Shown: in pieces, positions 43,230 through 55,488 of the stretch
Layout: each line of letters begins with the position of its first letter
Position numbering within the stretch: position 1 is the first letter of the stretch
Assembly (NCBI RefSeq): GCF_003073045.1
Contig: NC_037596.1
Coordinates: 6,777,416 to 6,841,415, forward strand
Origin: Pomacea canaliculata
Lineage: Eukaryota > Mollusca > Gastropoda > Architaenioglossa > Ampullariidae
Reading direction: 5' to 3'
DNA length: 64,000 nucleotides
Made by a program: the position numbers and the translations under genes
The notes under the pieces: generated by a model
Database searches by the model: none
Told to the model about the DNA's origin: nothing
Seen by the model: the letters and a program-made list of their open reading frames with translations, nothing else

Positions 43230-44104
43230 CAGTGATACCTCGGTTCTCGAACTTAATTCGTTCCGGGAGGACGGTCGAGAACCAAATTGTTCGAGAACCG
43301 AAGCAATGAAACCCATAGGAAATAATGGAAACTGGATTAATTCGTTCCAAGCCCCAGAAAATGCCTATTTACTGGCCTAATTTGTATATAATATGTAGAC
43401 AAACATGAGTCTCAACAAGAAATAAGAAATAAAAGTGTATTTATTAAAACAAAAACAAAACAAAATAAAATGTACTGTACAGTACAGTACAGTAAATTGT
43501 GTTTCATTTACTGTACCTGTACCAAACTTTATGGCAGGAGGGAATGAATGTGGAGGGAGGAGGGAAGGGGGATGGTTATTGTTTTGAAGGGGAGTCCTCT
43601 TCAATAAAAACAGAGGGTAACTGCTCTTCGGGTGTTTCTGTTCTCTGTATCTTTTGCTGAGGAGAATCAGAATCTTGCTCTGCAGTTGCTTGTCTGATTT
43701 CTTAACGGAAGAATTTGTCAATTGTTTGCTGTTTTTTTCTCCTTTGCAAAATTTTGCGGAAAGTGGACATAACATTGTCATTAAAAAATGTTAACTGCTC
43801 TATTTGCTACCACTTTATCAGGTGATGTTGTTCAACAAAATTTGCGATTCTGCCCATTTTGCACACATTTCATGACTCTCTCCACAAAAACGTGACTCTC
43901 TCTCTCTCTGCACTCACACTGATGACGCAAGCAAGGCGCGCTGGGCCGAAATGAACGCCATTCGTCCAACTCGGCTCATCTCGGACGTTCGGATGTTCGA
44001 GTTCCAAATATTTGTTCGGATTCCAAGACAAAATTTTCTCGAATTTCCTGGTCGAATACCGATTTGGTCGAAAGTCAAGGCGTTCGAGAACCGAGGTATC
44101 ACTG
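43230..44104. mobile_element. pogo/Tigger-like DNA transposon, non-autonomous
   Basis: Inverted termini CAGTGATACCTCGGTTCTCG and CGAGAACCGAGGTATCACTG, flanked by TA on both sides (43228-43229 and 44105-44106). A second internal inverted motif (GTTCGAGAACCGAA) lies near the left end. The minus-strand frame 43377-43781 is Lys/Gln/Pro-rich with no recognised transposase domain, so it is probably a deletion derivative. Absent from the other units. Confidence 0.88.
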
Positions 44105-44106
44105 TA

Positions 44107-44640
44107 TTTGCAGTTTTTTAATCGGGGAATGGGGGAACAAAAGGAGGGAATCGCTACCAACAAATGCAATACTCATAACAGCGTAAGAAGACCACAAATC
44201 GACTTTACAGCATCATAACCCACCCACCCCCAACACACACACGACACAACCGACTGTCAACTAGAGTTCAAACCTGTGTTTAGGTCGTCCCCTGGAGCGT
44301 CCGTATGTAACGGGACAAGGTTTAACTAGGTTTTGTATTGAAAGTGCGATTATGAGAAAAAAAGAAAATAGGAGGGGTTAGGGAAATGAGGAGCGAAACT
44401 TACTCATACCTGAGGACATTGGTATAAAGAGGAGCTAACGATATGAGAGCTAGCCATTGACCGAAAGCAGGCTCAGACCTAATAGTTCAGTTTATAATCT
44501 AGAGGTTTCTCTTCTGTATACGGTCGTCAGCAGATGAAGATTACTCAAATTGTCAATAAAACTTGACAAGGGTGCGCAACACACTTAAAGAGGTAGTAGG
44601 GTACATTTTTTCTGGTGATTGGATGCTGCAGAACATATTT
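44107..44640. other. segment shared by relics 1 and 2, absent from the IgC unit
   Basis: From GGGGAACAAAAGGAGGGAATC through a region ending near GGATGCTGCAG. A near-identical stretch is at 52885-53395. In IgC the flanking sequences are joined directly at 35455-35465, so this is either ancestral sequence lost from IgC or an insertion before relics 1 and 2 separated. No coding capacity seen. Confidence 0.65.
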
Positions 44641-45640
44641 CTCCAGCTGTCTTATTGACTGAAGACTTCACAACTTGAGTATATCCATATGCTCCACAAT
44701 CCTGACCTCTATGTTATGTGCATTGTAATTTGGTATCTTTGTGTATCTCGAAAACTAAACAGGGTATTGTCCCAGATTTATATAGGAACAAAAGGGAAGT
44801 TAGCTAATTGACAGAATTGAGAACAGAGAGAAAATCGTCAGCGATCTAATTTAGATAAATGCAATTGATTTAATAGTCCAAGCACGGTTCTGTCTTGTTC
44901 TGAAATCCGGGAATAAGTTCAAAAGTTATACTTAAATGCTTATTACATGCATTTTGTTGGGAAAGGGAGGGGCTGTCAATTATATTTTAAGTCATTATTC
45001 AAAACGTAAAATTTTCGCGGGAAAAAAAATAACTTCACCTTCAGATATGGACATCCCAAACACAAGCAGAAGTGTGTGTATTGCTTAAATTTTCAAGTTT
45101 GTGAATATGGGGAATGCCGCAATTAAAGCTACGTGTGGGTTTTGAAAACCTCGAGGCACCAGGACAGCTCAGGGAGGAATGTGCTTTCAGCAACTATAGA
45201 CAGTCCACCCAATGTTTCTCCAAGCGACTGTAGACAGGTCAGTCAGCTTTCTGCTGTGCAACTATAGAACTCAGAAAAAAAAAAAAGGTGTTTGTGAGGC
45301 ACTTTTTTTATTTCTTTAATCACATCCTTGTCATGCCGGAAGAGAAACAGCGGAAGTAATTGCCGTGCACGTTCAAATCACGATCTCATATTACTGGACT
45401 GCTGGCAGACAAACGACGCATGATGTGTAAAAAGCTTCCGGTTTAGTCACATTCATTGTTTAGACTAGCCGAGACTGACAGCAGAGAACTTCGCAAGAGG
45501 CTAAGCATTGGTCCTGGCAGACAAAAGACAGCAGTCCACCTATAGACGTCCGTGGTCAAACTGCACAAAATCTCTGACAAATGGCGTCTCTATCGGTACT
45601 TTAGCTTTTAGTTGAGCTAATAAGGAACCTGAGGGGTATA

Positions 45641-46550
45641 CAGTGGTACCTCGACATACGAGTGCCCTGACATACGAGTGTTTTGAGATACGAGCCGCCG
45701 AGCGAGCGATATTTTGCTTCGAGATAAGAGCAAGATTTGAGATACGAGAAATCGCACACTACACCGCTGCACACGACCCCAACATGCGGGGAGGATGTTG
45801 GTGTCGTGTGCAGCGTCTAACAGTTTCTCCCACCTCAGACTAGACCTCAGTCTGTGTGTTTGTTTCCCTCGTTTTCGAAGCATTTTTGATAAGTTGGGTT
45901 CGCGTTTTTTTGCTTTTTGTACATTTAAAAAACATTATCCCATTTATTTTTGTAACCATGGGTCCGAAGAAGAAGATGATGTCTATTGAATTAAAGCGCG
46001 AAATCCTAGAAAAACCAGAGCAAGGTGTGCGAGTAATTGACTTGGTGAGGATGTACGGGTGTAGCACATCAATGATATGTTCTGAGCTTAAACAGGAGTT
46101 GATAAAGGGTACAACGCCAGCTAGGGGCGTTACAATAATTTCTAAGCTCCGGACTTCTCTCCATGGAAAGATGGAGAAACTATTGACTGTGTGGGTGACA
46201 GAGAAGCAGCTTCAAGAGGAACCTTAACACAAAGCATCATGTGTGAGAAGGCACGAGCGATTTACGGTGATTTGCTGAAGCAGATCCCACTCACTTCCAC
46301 AAACGAAGAATTTAATATGTTTTTATAGAATATGTATTTGTTATTCATAAATAAATGTTTCTTCTTGTAAATACACTTTTTCTTATTCAAAAACACTTAA
46401 CAAAAACAACTGAGGTGGTGTTTTGGGAGCTGGAACGGACTAATGGCATTTCAATGAATTTCAATGGGGAAAATTGCTTTGAGATACGAGCAATTTGACA
46501 TACGAGCAAGGTTACGGAACGAATTAAACTCGTATGTCGAGGTACCACTG
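45641..46550 (+). mobile_element. pogo/Tigger-like transposon with CENP-B-type N-terminus, internally deleted
   Basis: Inverted termini CAGTGGTACCTCGACATACG and CGTATGTCGAGGTACCACTG, with TA target duplications (45639-45640 and 46551-46552). A frame from the ATG at 45958 to 46227 starts MGPKKKMMSIELKREILEK and continues VIDLVRMYGCSTSMICSELK, a psq/CENP-B helix-turn-helix as in Tigger transposases. The DDE domain is missing, so it cannot move by itself. It lies in unit 2 only, between relic 1 and G3b. Confidence 0.92.
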
Positions 46551-46552
46551 TA

Positions 46553-47514
46553 GTTATATCTTATGAAAGCCAAACTATTGAAAGCAGGGTAGGTCACAAG
46601 TTCTTTGAATACTATACATGTATAAAACAGAAAACTGTCGTTTAATAGCGCTTTTGACAATAACAATAATAAGTTACAGGTTAGTATGTCCTCCTTTCCA
46701 ATGATTCTATCGTAAATTTCGATTTTTCGTGTGTTCTGCATCTAATTGCTATAAAATGATCATTAAAAATACTTCTATAGCTATCAAACATTTTTTGAGC
46801 TTGTCTGCTTTCTTCCAGAATATTTTTCTAAGTCCACATTGCTTCTTTATTCACAGGTGTAAAATCTTCTTTGTCATTCAAATAGTATTTTTTTCCGCTT
46901 TGTGTTTTCTTACTTGTAGTCATAGATTTTGGCTGCTTTCTGTAAGCATACCTCGCTAGGAGTTCGATTCTGGGTAGGAGATGCTATATCCTGCTACACC
47001 GGATCGAATGTCTTTAAAAAAAATGACAAGAAATGAAAATCTGGTTACAAATTCAATGTCTACAGTGAAAACTTAACTTGAACCTTCAGTAACTCGATTT
47101 CTTCATCGATCTATTAAAGCTACGACTTATATACAAATTAAATTAACCCTAACCCTGTATATACAGATTAAAAAAAAGTCAAACTTATATATGAAAAGAC
47201 TTGTTGAATCTTTCGTCGTTCAGTTGATACAATCATCTGCATAGCACGAGCTCATCTTTTTTTTACAAATGATAGTAAATGCTCGGTTACTGATTATGTA
47301 AATACGCTCCGATCTCTTCTAATCAGTCGTCACTTGACGGTTATATCTGTCGTTGGGTGCAGGGGGGTGGGTGGGGGTTGGGGAATCAGGGCCGGCAACT
47401 CTGCTGCGTTCTTGCTGTAGGTAGAGTAGGCTTCCCCTGCTTGTGCAAAGCCATTGTCAAAGAAAATACATTCCACTCGCGAAGTCACCAGGGTGCAACT
47501 GTCACCAAAAAGCT
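46553..47514. other. spacer upstream of G3b
   Basis: Counterpart of 37020-38003, with the disrupted copy of the unrecognised frame at about 46580-46900. A G-rich patch (GGGGGGTGGGTGGGGG) lies near 47362. No exon is supported. Confidence 0.5.
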
Positions 47515-50500
47515 ATGGGATTTCAGATTATATTATTGCTCGTCTCCTCTCTAATGCCATTAAGTAAGAGTCGTGTGCTTTTATTGCTAGTGTTACTGAA
47601 TATTTCTTTTTATACGTACTCGCACTCCAACACTAGTTGCTGTGTGAAATTTTATATTTGTTTTTGGTTATGCAGCATGTGTGAGAATCTGTAAGAAAGA
47701 CAGTGACCGAAGCGGCCAGGCATACATGAAACTTTTTTATTTTCCTGCCTTTCTGTGTGTTTGCATATGCATATATGTATGTGAAGTGTAAATAAATATT
47801 ATTACATTTATCCATAAGTACGTTTATGCAGTCTAGCCTTTAGTGTCTTATTTACATCTATTTCATTTTGTTTGCAGCATGGGGGCTTGGTGTGGAGTTA
47901 AATTGTCCAGTCACCTTCAGTAGTGGCATAAACAACATTACTTGCAAGATCAATAAGACAGCCATTGAAAATGCTGGTTGTAGTTTCATGCACAAGTCGG
48001 TTACATTTGACTTTAAGGTGAAATCTACTACAAGCACCGTGTGCTATGTTGAATATGACACTTCACAAATCTGCACTGAAGACTCACATAAAGAGGGTTG
48101 CTTTTGTAATAAACGAGTTGGTGATATTTGGAGTATGCATTTATTTTCAAGTACAACAGTTTGAACACAAACATGGAAAGTTTGGCGTGCAAAACTTTGC
48201 ATTTACCTAAATTTCACCTTAATGAAACAACCACTGATGGCTGCAAAAACTTTACAGAAAAGGGTGAGTGAAATTTGTATAATTTTGATTCGCATTCTAT
48301 CTCTTGTTTGGCATTAATGACCAGATTAAATTACAAATTTATAAACTGTGTTCAGACGGGTGCGCCGAACAATTCATTCCACTAGATGCTGGACTGCAGA
48401 CAGTGTTGCAAGCTTACAAGGCTGTTTTGAATGTACTGACTGGGATGTCTTTTTTAGAAGCATGTCCTAATCTGAACGCTTAGTAAACACCATCTCTTCA
48501 TATATCACCGTTTGTGTAGATTGCACCATTCCATCAAAAACAGTTTTGCTTTATCCTAACAACAAACCTTCGGTGACTAAGATCCTGAAAGCAGTGCTTA
48601 ATAAAAAGAACATGTGTTCTTCACGGTTCTGCCACGACAGAAATTGGTACATAGAGAGGTCCGTGATGCTATCCGTCGGGCCAAGGTGAAGCACAAGTCA
48701 AAATAGAGTCTCAGTTTGCTACAGGTAACATCCGAGTAGCTTGGCAGGGACTCAACAACATGGCCAATATTGTCGATCGGAGTAAGGGGTCAAAAAGCCA
48801 AAATCTCGATCTCAGGCGTTGACAGTACGGCCCTGCCTTATGTTCTTAATGTTTCTTCGCTCGTTTCGGGACTCATGACTTCTCAGTGCAAATTAAAGAT
48901 GTGCTTAGTCTCTTCACCCTGTACAGAAGTTGAGATTTGTCATGAACAAGTTGTGGAGCTCTTTCAGCGAGTAAATATTCGCAAGGCGTCCGGTCCGGAT
49001 GGAAATTTGTGGCAGGACATTACGTTGTCTGCGCGGCACCAACTTGGAGGCATTTTTCAAACATCTTCAGCGCTCTATGGATTCACTCTCCATCCCAGCC
49101 TCTTGGAAATTATCTAACCATTTGTCCCAGTTCCGGAAGAAGTCTTAAGCTCGGCATCTCAAATGACTTTAGACCAGTGGCCCTTAACATCGCGGGATTG
49201 GTCATGAAAGCATTTGAGACAAATCATCAAGCATTGATTCTTAAGTCACTAACAATTGTCTTGATCCTTGCAATTTGCATACCAGTCCAAACGAAGTATT
49301 GATGAATGCTAAACTGTTCATTCCTCCACACTTTACTCAAAACCTGAGAGAATCCTCAAGGGGACCCCCCCATGCTCGACTGTTCGTGTTTGCTATTCTC
49401 GTCTGCCTATTCAACACTATTCAGCCACACCTATCCTAGCTAGAAGTCTCCTAGACGAGTTTCCCTTGACGCATCAGACTTCGAATGTCATGGATCATCC
49501 CACTTTTTGGTTGACAGAGGGCAGCAACGAGTTCTTGCAATGGCACTTTTTCCGACTTAATCACCACGAATGCACCGCTCACCTCAGGGATGTGTTCTAT
49601 ACCCGCTTCTGTTTATTCTGTACACCAACAGTTCTCGCAGTCGCCATGAGGTCAACTTGTCAAATTCTCTGATGACACTGTACTGCTGTCTCTCCTTAGC
49701 GGCCAGTGCATACCACGGTGTAACTTTGGAGGAATTCATTGCTGGTGCGATGACAACTTTCTAGAACTTAATGTGAGTAAGACGAAGGAGATTGTCTTTG
49801 ATTTCCGTCGGAATTCTTCACCATGTTCTGTGTGTGTCATCCATGACAAGGAGGTGGAAATTGTTTCTGCTTTTAAATACCTGGGCACCATCTTCGATCG
49901 GCGACTTTTCTGGGATGTCGACACTCAATATTTCGTGAAGAAGGCTCAACAACGCCTCTTCCTTCTCCGGAAGCTGACGTCTTTCTCTGTCTCCCACCAA
50001 TTGTCTTCAAACCAGCTTTTTTTAACAGAGACTCGCACATAGAGAGCGTACGTCCTTCTCGTTTATTTGTTTTTTACAACACGAGAACTCCACATTGCTC
50101 TAGGATATGAAATCTATTAACTACCTTACCTTTCTGCATAATGCGTAGTTATGGTTGATCTCTGAATGATATTTGCTAGGAATGCATACCAGTGAAAGGA
50201 ACAAAGCTGTTTTAGTTCCTTTTTCAAACAGACAGAGCAAGCTTTAATTCGGTTTTTGAATCTCTTTAAAATCAGTTCTACTTTTGAATCTAGCCACAAT
50301 GTAGTTCACTTGATTTCATTCGTTACTTGATTGTAAATTATTGGTATTAATTCTATTATTGTGTATATATAAACAATGAAAGATGAGGTACATCTTTGAG
50401 GAAGGACATGCTGATATCTTAATGTGCATGTGTGATGACTGCGTGTAATGTGTGCTTGGCTTTGTTTTTAATTTTTTGTTTTTGTTTTGTTTTTTTTGTT

Positions 50501-51000
50501 AGTCATGTTCGGTCAGGAGTTTGAGAATTCTCCTCGTAGTCGGGGGACACATTAGCAGAACTGGACTAATTGTTGCTTGGATTTCACTGTTCAGGAGGGG
50601 CCGGTCCCTCCGAGCTACTACTTTAGCTCTGTAAGTGATAATTTCTCTCTGTTAGTCATTTTTTACAATCATTGGAAATTCCTATGACACATGCAGTTTT
50701 TGTTTTTCTGATTTGCTATTTTTAAAACTTAAATAAAGAGAAGAGTTATGAAAAATATTTGATACATGATTTGGTCATTTCAGTTTTATTTATACCTTTA
50801 TCTAAAGTTTTACTCATAGTGTAATTCCTGAAAGTGAATGTAGTATTTTGAATTGTTTGGTACTAGTCAGATGATGGGGGGCGATGTATGTGCCCAAAGT
50901 TGGTATGTTTATTGAAGTTATTTTGATCTAAAACCAACATAATTTTTATGCCATCTTTTTTTCAGAAAAGATCAGGGGAAACTACATCAGAACACAAAAA
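47515..51000 (+). pseudogene. G3b: copy of G3a, frame-shifted (decay or sequence error)
   Basis: Signal exon 47515-47563 is intact (MGFQIILLLVSSLMPL). Ectodomain exon 47878-48263 keeps its splice sites but is 386 nt, so out of frame; differences from G3a are mostly one-base gains and losses after about 48130. The anchor exon near 50525-50635 carries extra bases in its hydrophobic part (around 50597), as does the flanking intron. Intron 2 holds the same LINE as G3a. Upstream and downstream stretches match G3a far better, so poor base-calling across 48.1-51.3 kb is a real alternative to true decay. Confidence 0.7.
48345..50450 (+). mobile_element. Rex1-like LINE, second copy (duplicated with the gene)
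   Basis: Aligns along its length with 38786-40830 and has the same left junction (TTCAGACGGGTGCGCC), so it was copied with the gene and did not insert independently. Many short indels break the frame; fragments such as KASGPDG, FRPVAL and FKYLGTIFDRRLFWDVDTQ remain readable. Confidence 0.85.
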
Positions 51001-52405
51001 CCAAAGACTTTGTATACAGTATGTTTGCCACCGTGTAAGACACTAAGAATCACTTCTTTACAATTATAAAGCAGCTAAAACTAGAGTGCCTGGCTTTGAC
51101 TGTTGAAGTCCATCCCTTCAGGATACCTTGTCTATCCTTAAGACTCAACTTTTTGTGGGGAAAGACAGTCCTTTTAAAGTATCAACAGGCATTTGTAGTC
51201 TTGGTTAAATTTCAAAATAAATAATACATCAGAAAAGAAAGAAAGTTTCTGTGATAGTATCTTGAATATGTTGTTGCTGTGAAGTTAAGAAAACTGTGAC
51301 TTACACTAATGTACAAGCACAGCACAACTCCCTAATCTGTCCATGGAGCCACATGTTCCAAACTCTACAGTTCATCAACATTATTTCAGGGCCCAGACTC
51401 ATACTCACCTTTTTGTCAAGTCTTTCTCCACATCAGTCTTAGCTTATCAACCTTCGAACGGTCCTGTTCATTGCTCTTGCCATGAGATAGCCGCAGTTGC
51501 TGACATGGTGTAAAACACCTACTAACAATCAGGCAGTGAAGGAAGTCAGATATATTTTGTGGCTGATGAAAATGCTGATTTAATTTTTGTTGTTGCTGTG
51601 ATTATTTGTAATTGAAGTTGTGAAAATGATGATTTATTGCATCACTCTGCTTCTCAATGATGATTTAGCCCACCACTTGCCTTATACTTTATATAGAAAA
51701 ATACTTTCAAAGTTAATGTACTTAAAAATTATACTATTTTTAACTGTTTTGAGTTAAGTTGTGAACTGTATTTGCTTTGTGGCAATTATTAAAACAAGTT
51801 TTATAAAGAAATATTGGTGCTTTTTTTACATTTTGCTTTATGAAAGCAGTTACAAACCTTGTTCTGCTAAGCTGTAAGACGGGAAAAAATCCCTGTTAGC
51901 GTGTTGAATTTTTACTTTTTCTTTTAGAAATAAATAAAATTTTTATTATTCGATGTGGAAGAGAGTGCCACTGCTTAGCAGCACAGAGGGAGGACGCCGG
52001 TTGTCCGTATGTGACTGTCTGTGTGGGAGGGAGGATAGAATGTCGGAGTCCGATGAGGAGTGAAGGCTTCGGGCAGGAGTGTGGACAGACAAAGGAGAAG
52101 GCATCTTATACTGGGTCATGCATCGACCTGATGATCAGTAAGTGCAGTCAGTCGATGTTTTAAAAGAACTCTTGTCTGACCAGTCTTCTCAAACTTGAGC
52201 GCAAACGTCCATCTTCGCGCCAGGGGAAACTGTGTGCGTGTTTTCACATCATCGGAAACGATATGCAAACATATATATCACTTAAGATAATTGCGTTTGG
52301 TACAGTGACTACCTTCTGCTTTACGTTAGAATAAGACTTCTAGTATTGTATCAGCTGCAACGATTTGTGTAAGTAAGAAGTCTGAAAGCTCCGATATACT
52401 TTTTA
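51001..52405 (+). other. 3' UTR and downstream of G3b
   Basis: Counterpart of 41307-42765, including the repeat at about 51960-52100. Few indels after about 51.3 kb. No additional gene seen. Confidence 0.55.
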
Positions 52406-52609
52406 GTGAGTGAAAATCATGGAGATTGTTGAACCAGACAGACGGACAGAGGAAAAGAAAGAGGAAGGACTAGGCTGAGTGTCGAGAAACAGTCGGAGTA
52501 GTGAATGGAAAGATGGAGAACTTAAGGTCATAATCAGAATGGAGTGACTGACAGAATCAGCAGCAATCTTCGCTAATATATCATTCACCTGTCTGTATTC
52601 AGTGCGTAC

Positions 52610-53978
52610 ATCTTTCATTCTAAGCAGTTGACAGGTGTAAACTCCCCGTGAAGAGTAGACTTTCCCGAGGACACAGGACACAAGGACAGACCAGGATGTA
52701 ATGTCTGCTCGACATGACACGTCCTCCGGGAGATCTGTTAAGCAGTCGATGAGTGTAATCAGTATTTCAGTGAGTAAAGAAAAAAGAGGAAATGAAAAAG
52801 AAGTTAAAGCGAGGAGAAGAGGAAAGTAAAACGACACGGCGCATGCAGAATGAAGAACATAGCTTGTGCAATTTGTTAATCGGGAAATGGGGGAACAAAA
52901 GGAGGGAATCGCTACCAACAAATGCAATACTCATAACAGCGTAAGAAGACCACAAACCGACTTTACAGCATCAAAACCCACCCACCCCCAACACACACAC
53001 GACACAACCGACTGTCAACTAGAGTTTAAACCTGTGTTTAGGTCGTCCTCTGGAGCGTCCGTATGTAACGGGACAAGGTTTAACTAGGTTTTGTATTGAA
53101 AGTGCGATTATGAGAAAAAAAGAGAATAGGAGGGGTTAGGGAAATGAGGAGCGAAACTTACTCATACCTGAGGACATTGATATAAAGAGGAGCTAACGAT
53201 ATGAGAGCTAGCCATTGACCGAAATCAGGATCAGACCTAATAGTTCAGTTTATAATCTAGAGGTTTCTCTTCTGTATACGGTCGTCAGCAGATGAGGATT
53301 ACTCGAAATGTCAATAAGACTTGACAAGTCAAGGGTGCGCAACACACTTAAAGAGGTAGTAGGGTACATTTTTTCTGGTGATTGGATGCTGCAGTACAAG
53401 AATTTCCCCAAATCGAAGTGAATACCCCTGTTTCATTCTCCAGACATACGGTCACAAACTATTACCATGCACAGAAAGTAAGTCACATTCGTGATGCCAC
53501 AATATGCTTAATAAACATATTTCTCCAGCTGTTCTATTGACTGAAACTTCACAACTGGAGCATATCCATATACTTTGCACAATCCTGACCTCTATGTTAA
53601 TGTGCATTGTAATTTGGTATCTTTGTGTATATCGAAAAACTAAACAGGGTATTGTCCCAGATTTATTATAAGAACAAAGGGAAGTTAGCTAATTGACAGA
53701 ATTGAGAACAGAGAGAGAGAGAATCGTCAGCGAGCTAATTTAGATAAATGCAATTGATTTAATAGTCCAAGCACGGTTCTGTCTTGTTCGAAATCCGGGA
53801 ATAAGTTCAAAAGTATACTTAAATGCTTATTACATGCATTTTTGTTGGGAACGGGAGGGGCTGTCAATTATATTTTAAGTCATTATTCAAAACGTAAAAT
53901 TCGCGGAAAAAAAAAAACAACTTCACCTTCAGATATGGACATCCCAACCACAAGCAGAAGTGTGTGTATTGCTTAAAT
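52610..53978 (-). pseudogene. relic 2 of an IgC-like gene (exons 1 and 3 only)
   Basis: Exon 3 at 52610-52734 is open and 125 nt like IgC (LPEDVSC, VSCVLGKVYSSRG). The dead signal exon at 53927-53978 shares with relic 1 both the lost ATG and the early stop. Domain 1 is missing with the same junction as relic 1 (near 53665). The two relics therefore descend from one already-broken copy. No pogo element is present here. Confidence 0.85.
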
Positions 53979-55488
53979 TTTCAAGTTTGTGAATATGGGG
54001 AATGCCGCAATTAAAGCTACGTGTGGGTTTGAAAACCTCGAGGCACCAGGACAGCTCAGGGAGGAAATGTGCTTTAAGCACTATAGACAGTCACCCAATG
54101 TTTCTCCAAGCGACTGTAGACAGGTCAGTCAGCTTTCTTGCTGTGTGCAACTATAGAACTCAGAAAAAAAAAAAGGTGTTTGTGAGGCACTTTTTTTTTT
54201 ATTTCTTTAATCACATCCTTGTCATGCCGGAAGAGAAACAGCGGAAGTAATTGCCGTGCACGTTCAAATCACGATCTCATATTACTGGGACTGCTGGCAG
54301 ACAAACGACGCATGATGTGTACAAAGCTTCGGTTTAGTCACATTCATTGTTTAGACTAGCCGAGACTGACAGACAGAGAACTTCGCAAGAGGCTAAGCAT
54401 TGGTCCTGGCAGACAAAAAGACAGCAGTCCACCTAACACGTCCGTGGTCAAACTGCACAAAATCTCTGACAAATGGCGTCTCTATCGGTACTTTAGCTTT
54501 TTGGTGCAGCTTTATACAGGAACCTGAGGGAGGGTAGTTATATCTTATGAAAGCCAAACTATTGAAAGCAGGGTAAGTCACCTAGTTCTTTGAATACTAT
54601 ACATGTAATAAAGAAAACTGTCGTTTAATAGCGCTCTTGACAATAACCTCCAAGTTACAGGTTAGTATGTCCTCCTTTCCATGATTCTATCGTAATTTCG
54701 ATTTTCCGTGTGTTTCTGCATCTAATTGCTATAAAATGATCATTAAAAATACTTTTATAGCTATCAAACATTTTTTGAGCTTGTCTGCTTTCTTCCAGAA
54801 TATTTTTCTAAGTCATAATTGCTTCTTTATTCACAGGTGTAAAATCTTCTTTGTCATTCACATTGTATTTTTCCGCATTGTGTTTTCTTACTTGTAGTCA
54901 TAGATTTTGGCTGCTTTCTGTAAGCATACCTCGGTAGGAGTTCGATTCTGGGTAGGAGATCCTATATCCTGCTACACCTGAGTGTCTTTAAAAAATGACA
55001 AGAAATGAAAATCTGGTTACAAATTAAATGTCTACAGTGAAAACTTAACTTGAACCTTCCGTAACTCGATTTCTTCATCGATCTCTTAAAGCTACGACTT
55101 ATATACAAATTAAATTAACCCTAACCCTGTATATACACATTTAAAAAAAGTCAAACTTATATATATAAAAAAGACTTGTTGAATCTTTCGTCTTTCAGTC
55201 GATACAATCATCTGCAGAGCATGAGCTCATCTTTTTTTTTTACAAATGATAGTAAATGCTCGGTTACTGATTATGTAAATACGCTCCGATCTCTTCTAAT
55301 CAGTCGTCACTTGACGGGTATCTGTCGTTGGGTGCAGGGGGGTGGGGTGGGGGTTGGGGAATCAGGGCCGGCAACTCTGCTGCGTTGTTTGCCGTAGGTA
55401 GAGTAGGCTTCCCCTGCTTCTGCAAAGCCATTGTCAAAGAAAGTACATTTCACACATTTCACCAGAGTGCAACTTTCACCAAAAAGCT
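53979..55488. other. spacer between relic 2 and G3c
   Basis: Counterpart of 36468-38003. Carries the disrupted third copy of the unrecognised frame (about 54600-54880). Scattered one-base indels relative to unit 2 at 53.5-54.7 kb. Nothing else recognised. Confidence 0.5.

Larger units (their letters stand above)
42974..45090 (-). pseudogene. relic 1 of an IgC-like gene (exons 1 and 3 only)
   Basis: Exon 3 at 42974-43098 is nearly identical to IgC exon 3 and still open (LPEDVSC, VSCVIGKVYSSRG) with splice sites. The signal exon at 45039-45090 is recognisable, but the ATG is ATT and the second codon is TAA. The whole domain 1 exon is gone: sequence equivalent to about 35615-36047 of IgC is missing at 44780. 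Exons 4 and 5 lie outside the duplicated unit. A pogo-like element and about 500 bp absent from the IgC unit lie between the remaining exons. It cannot encode the parent protein. Confidence 0.85.
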
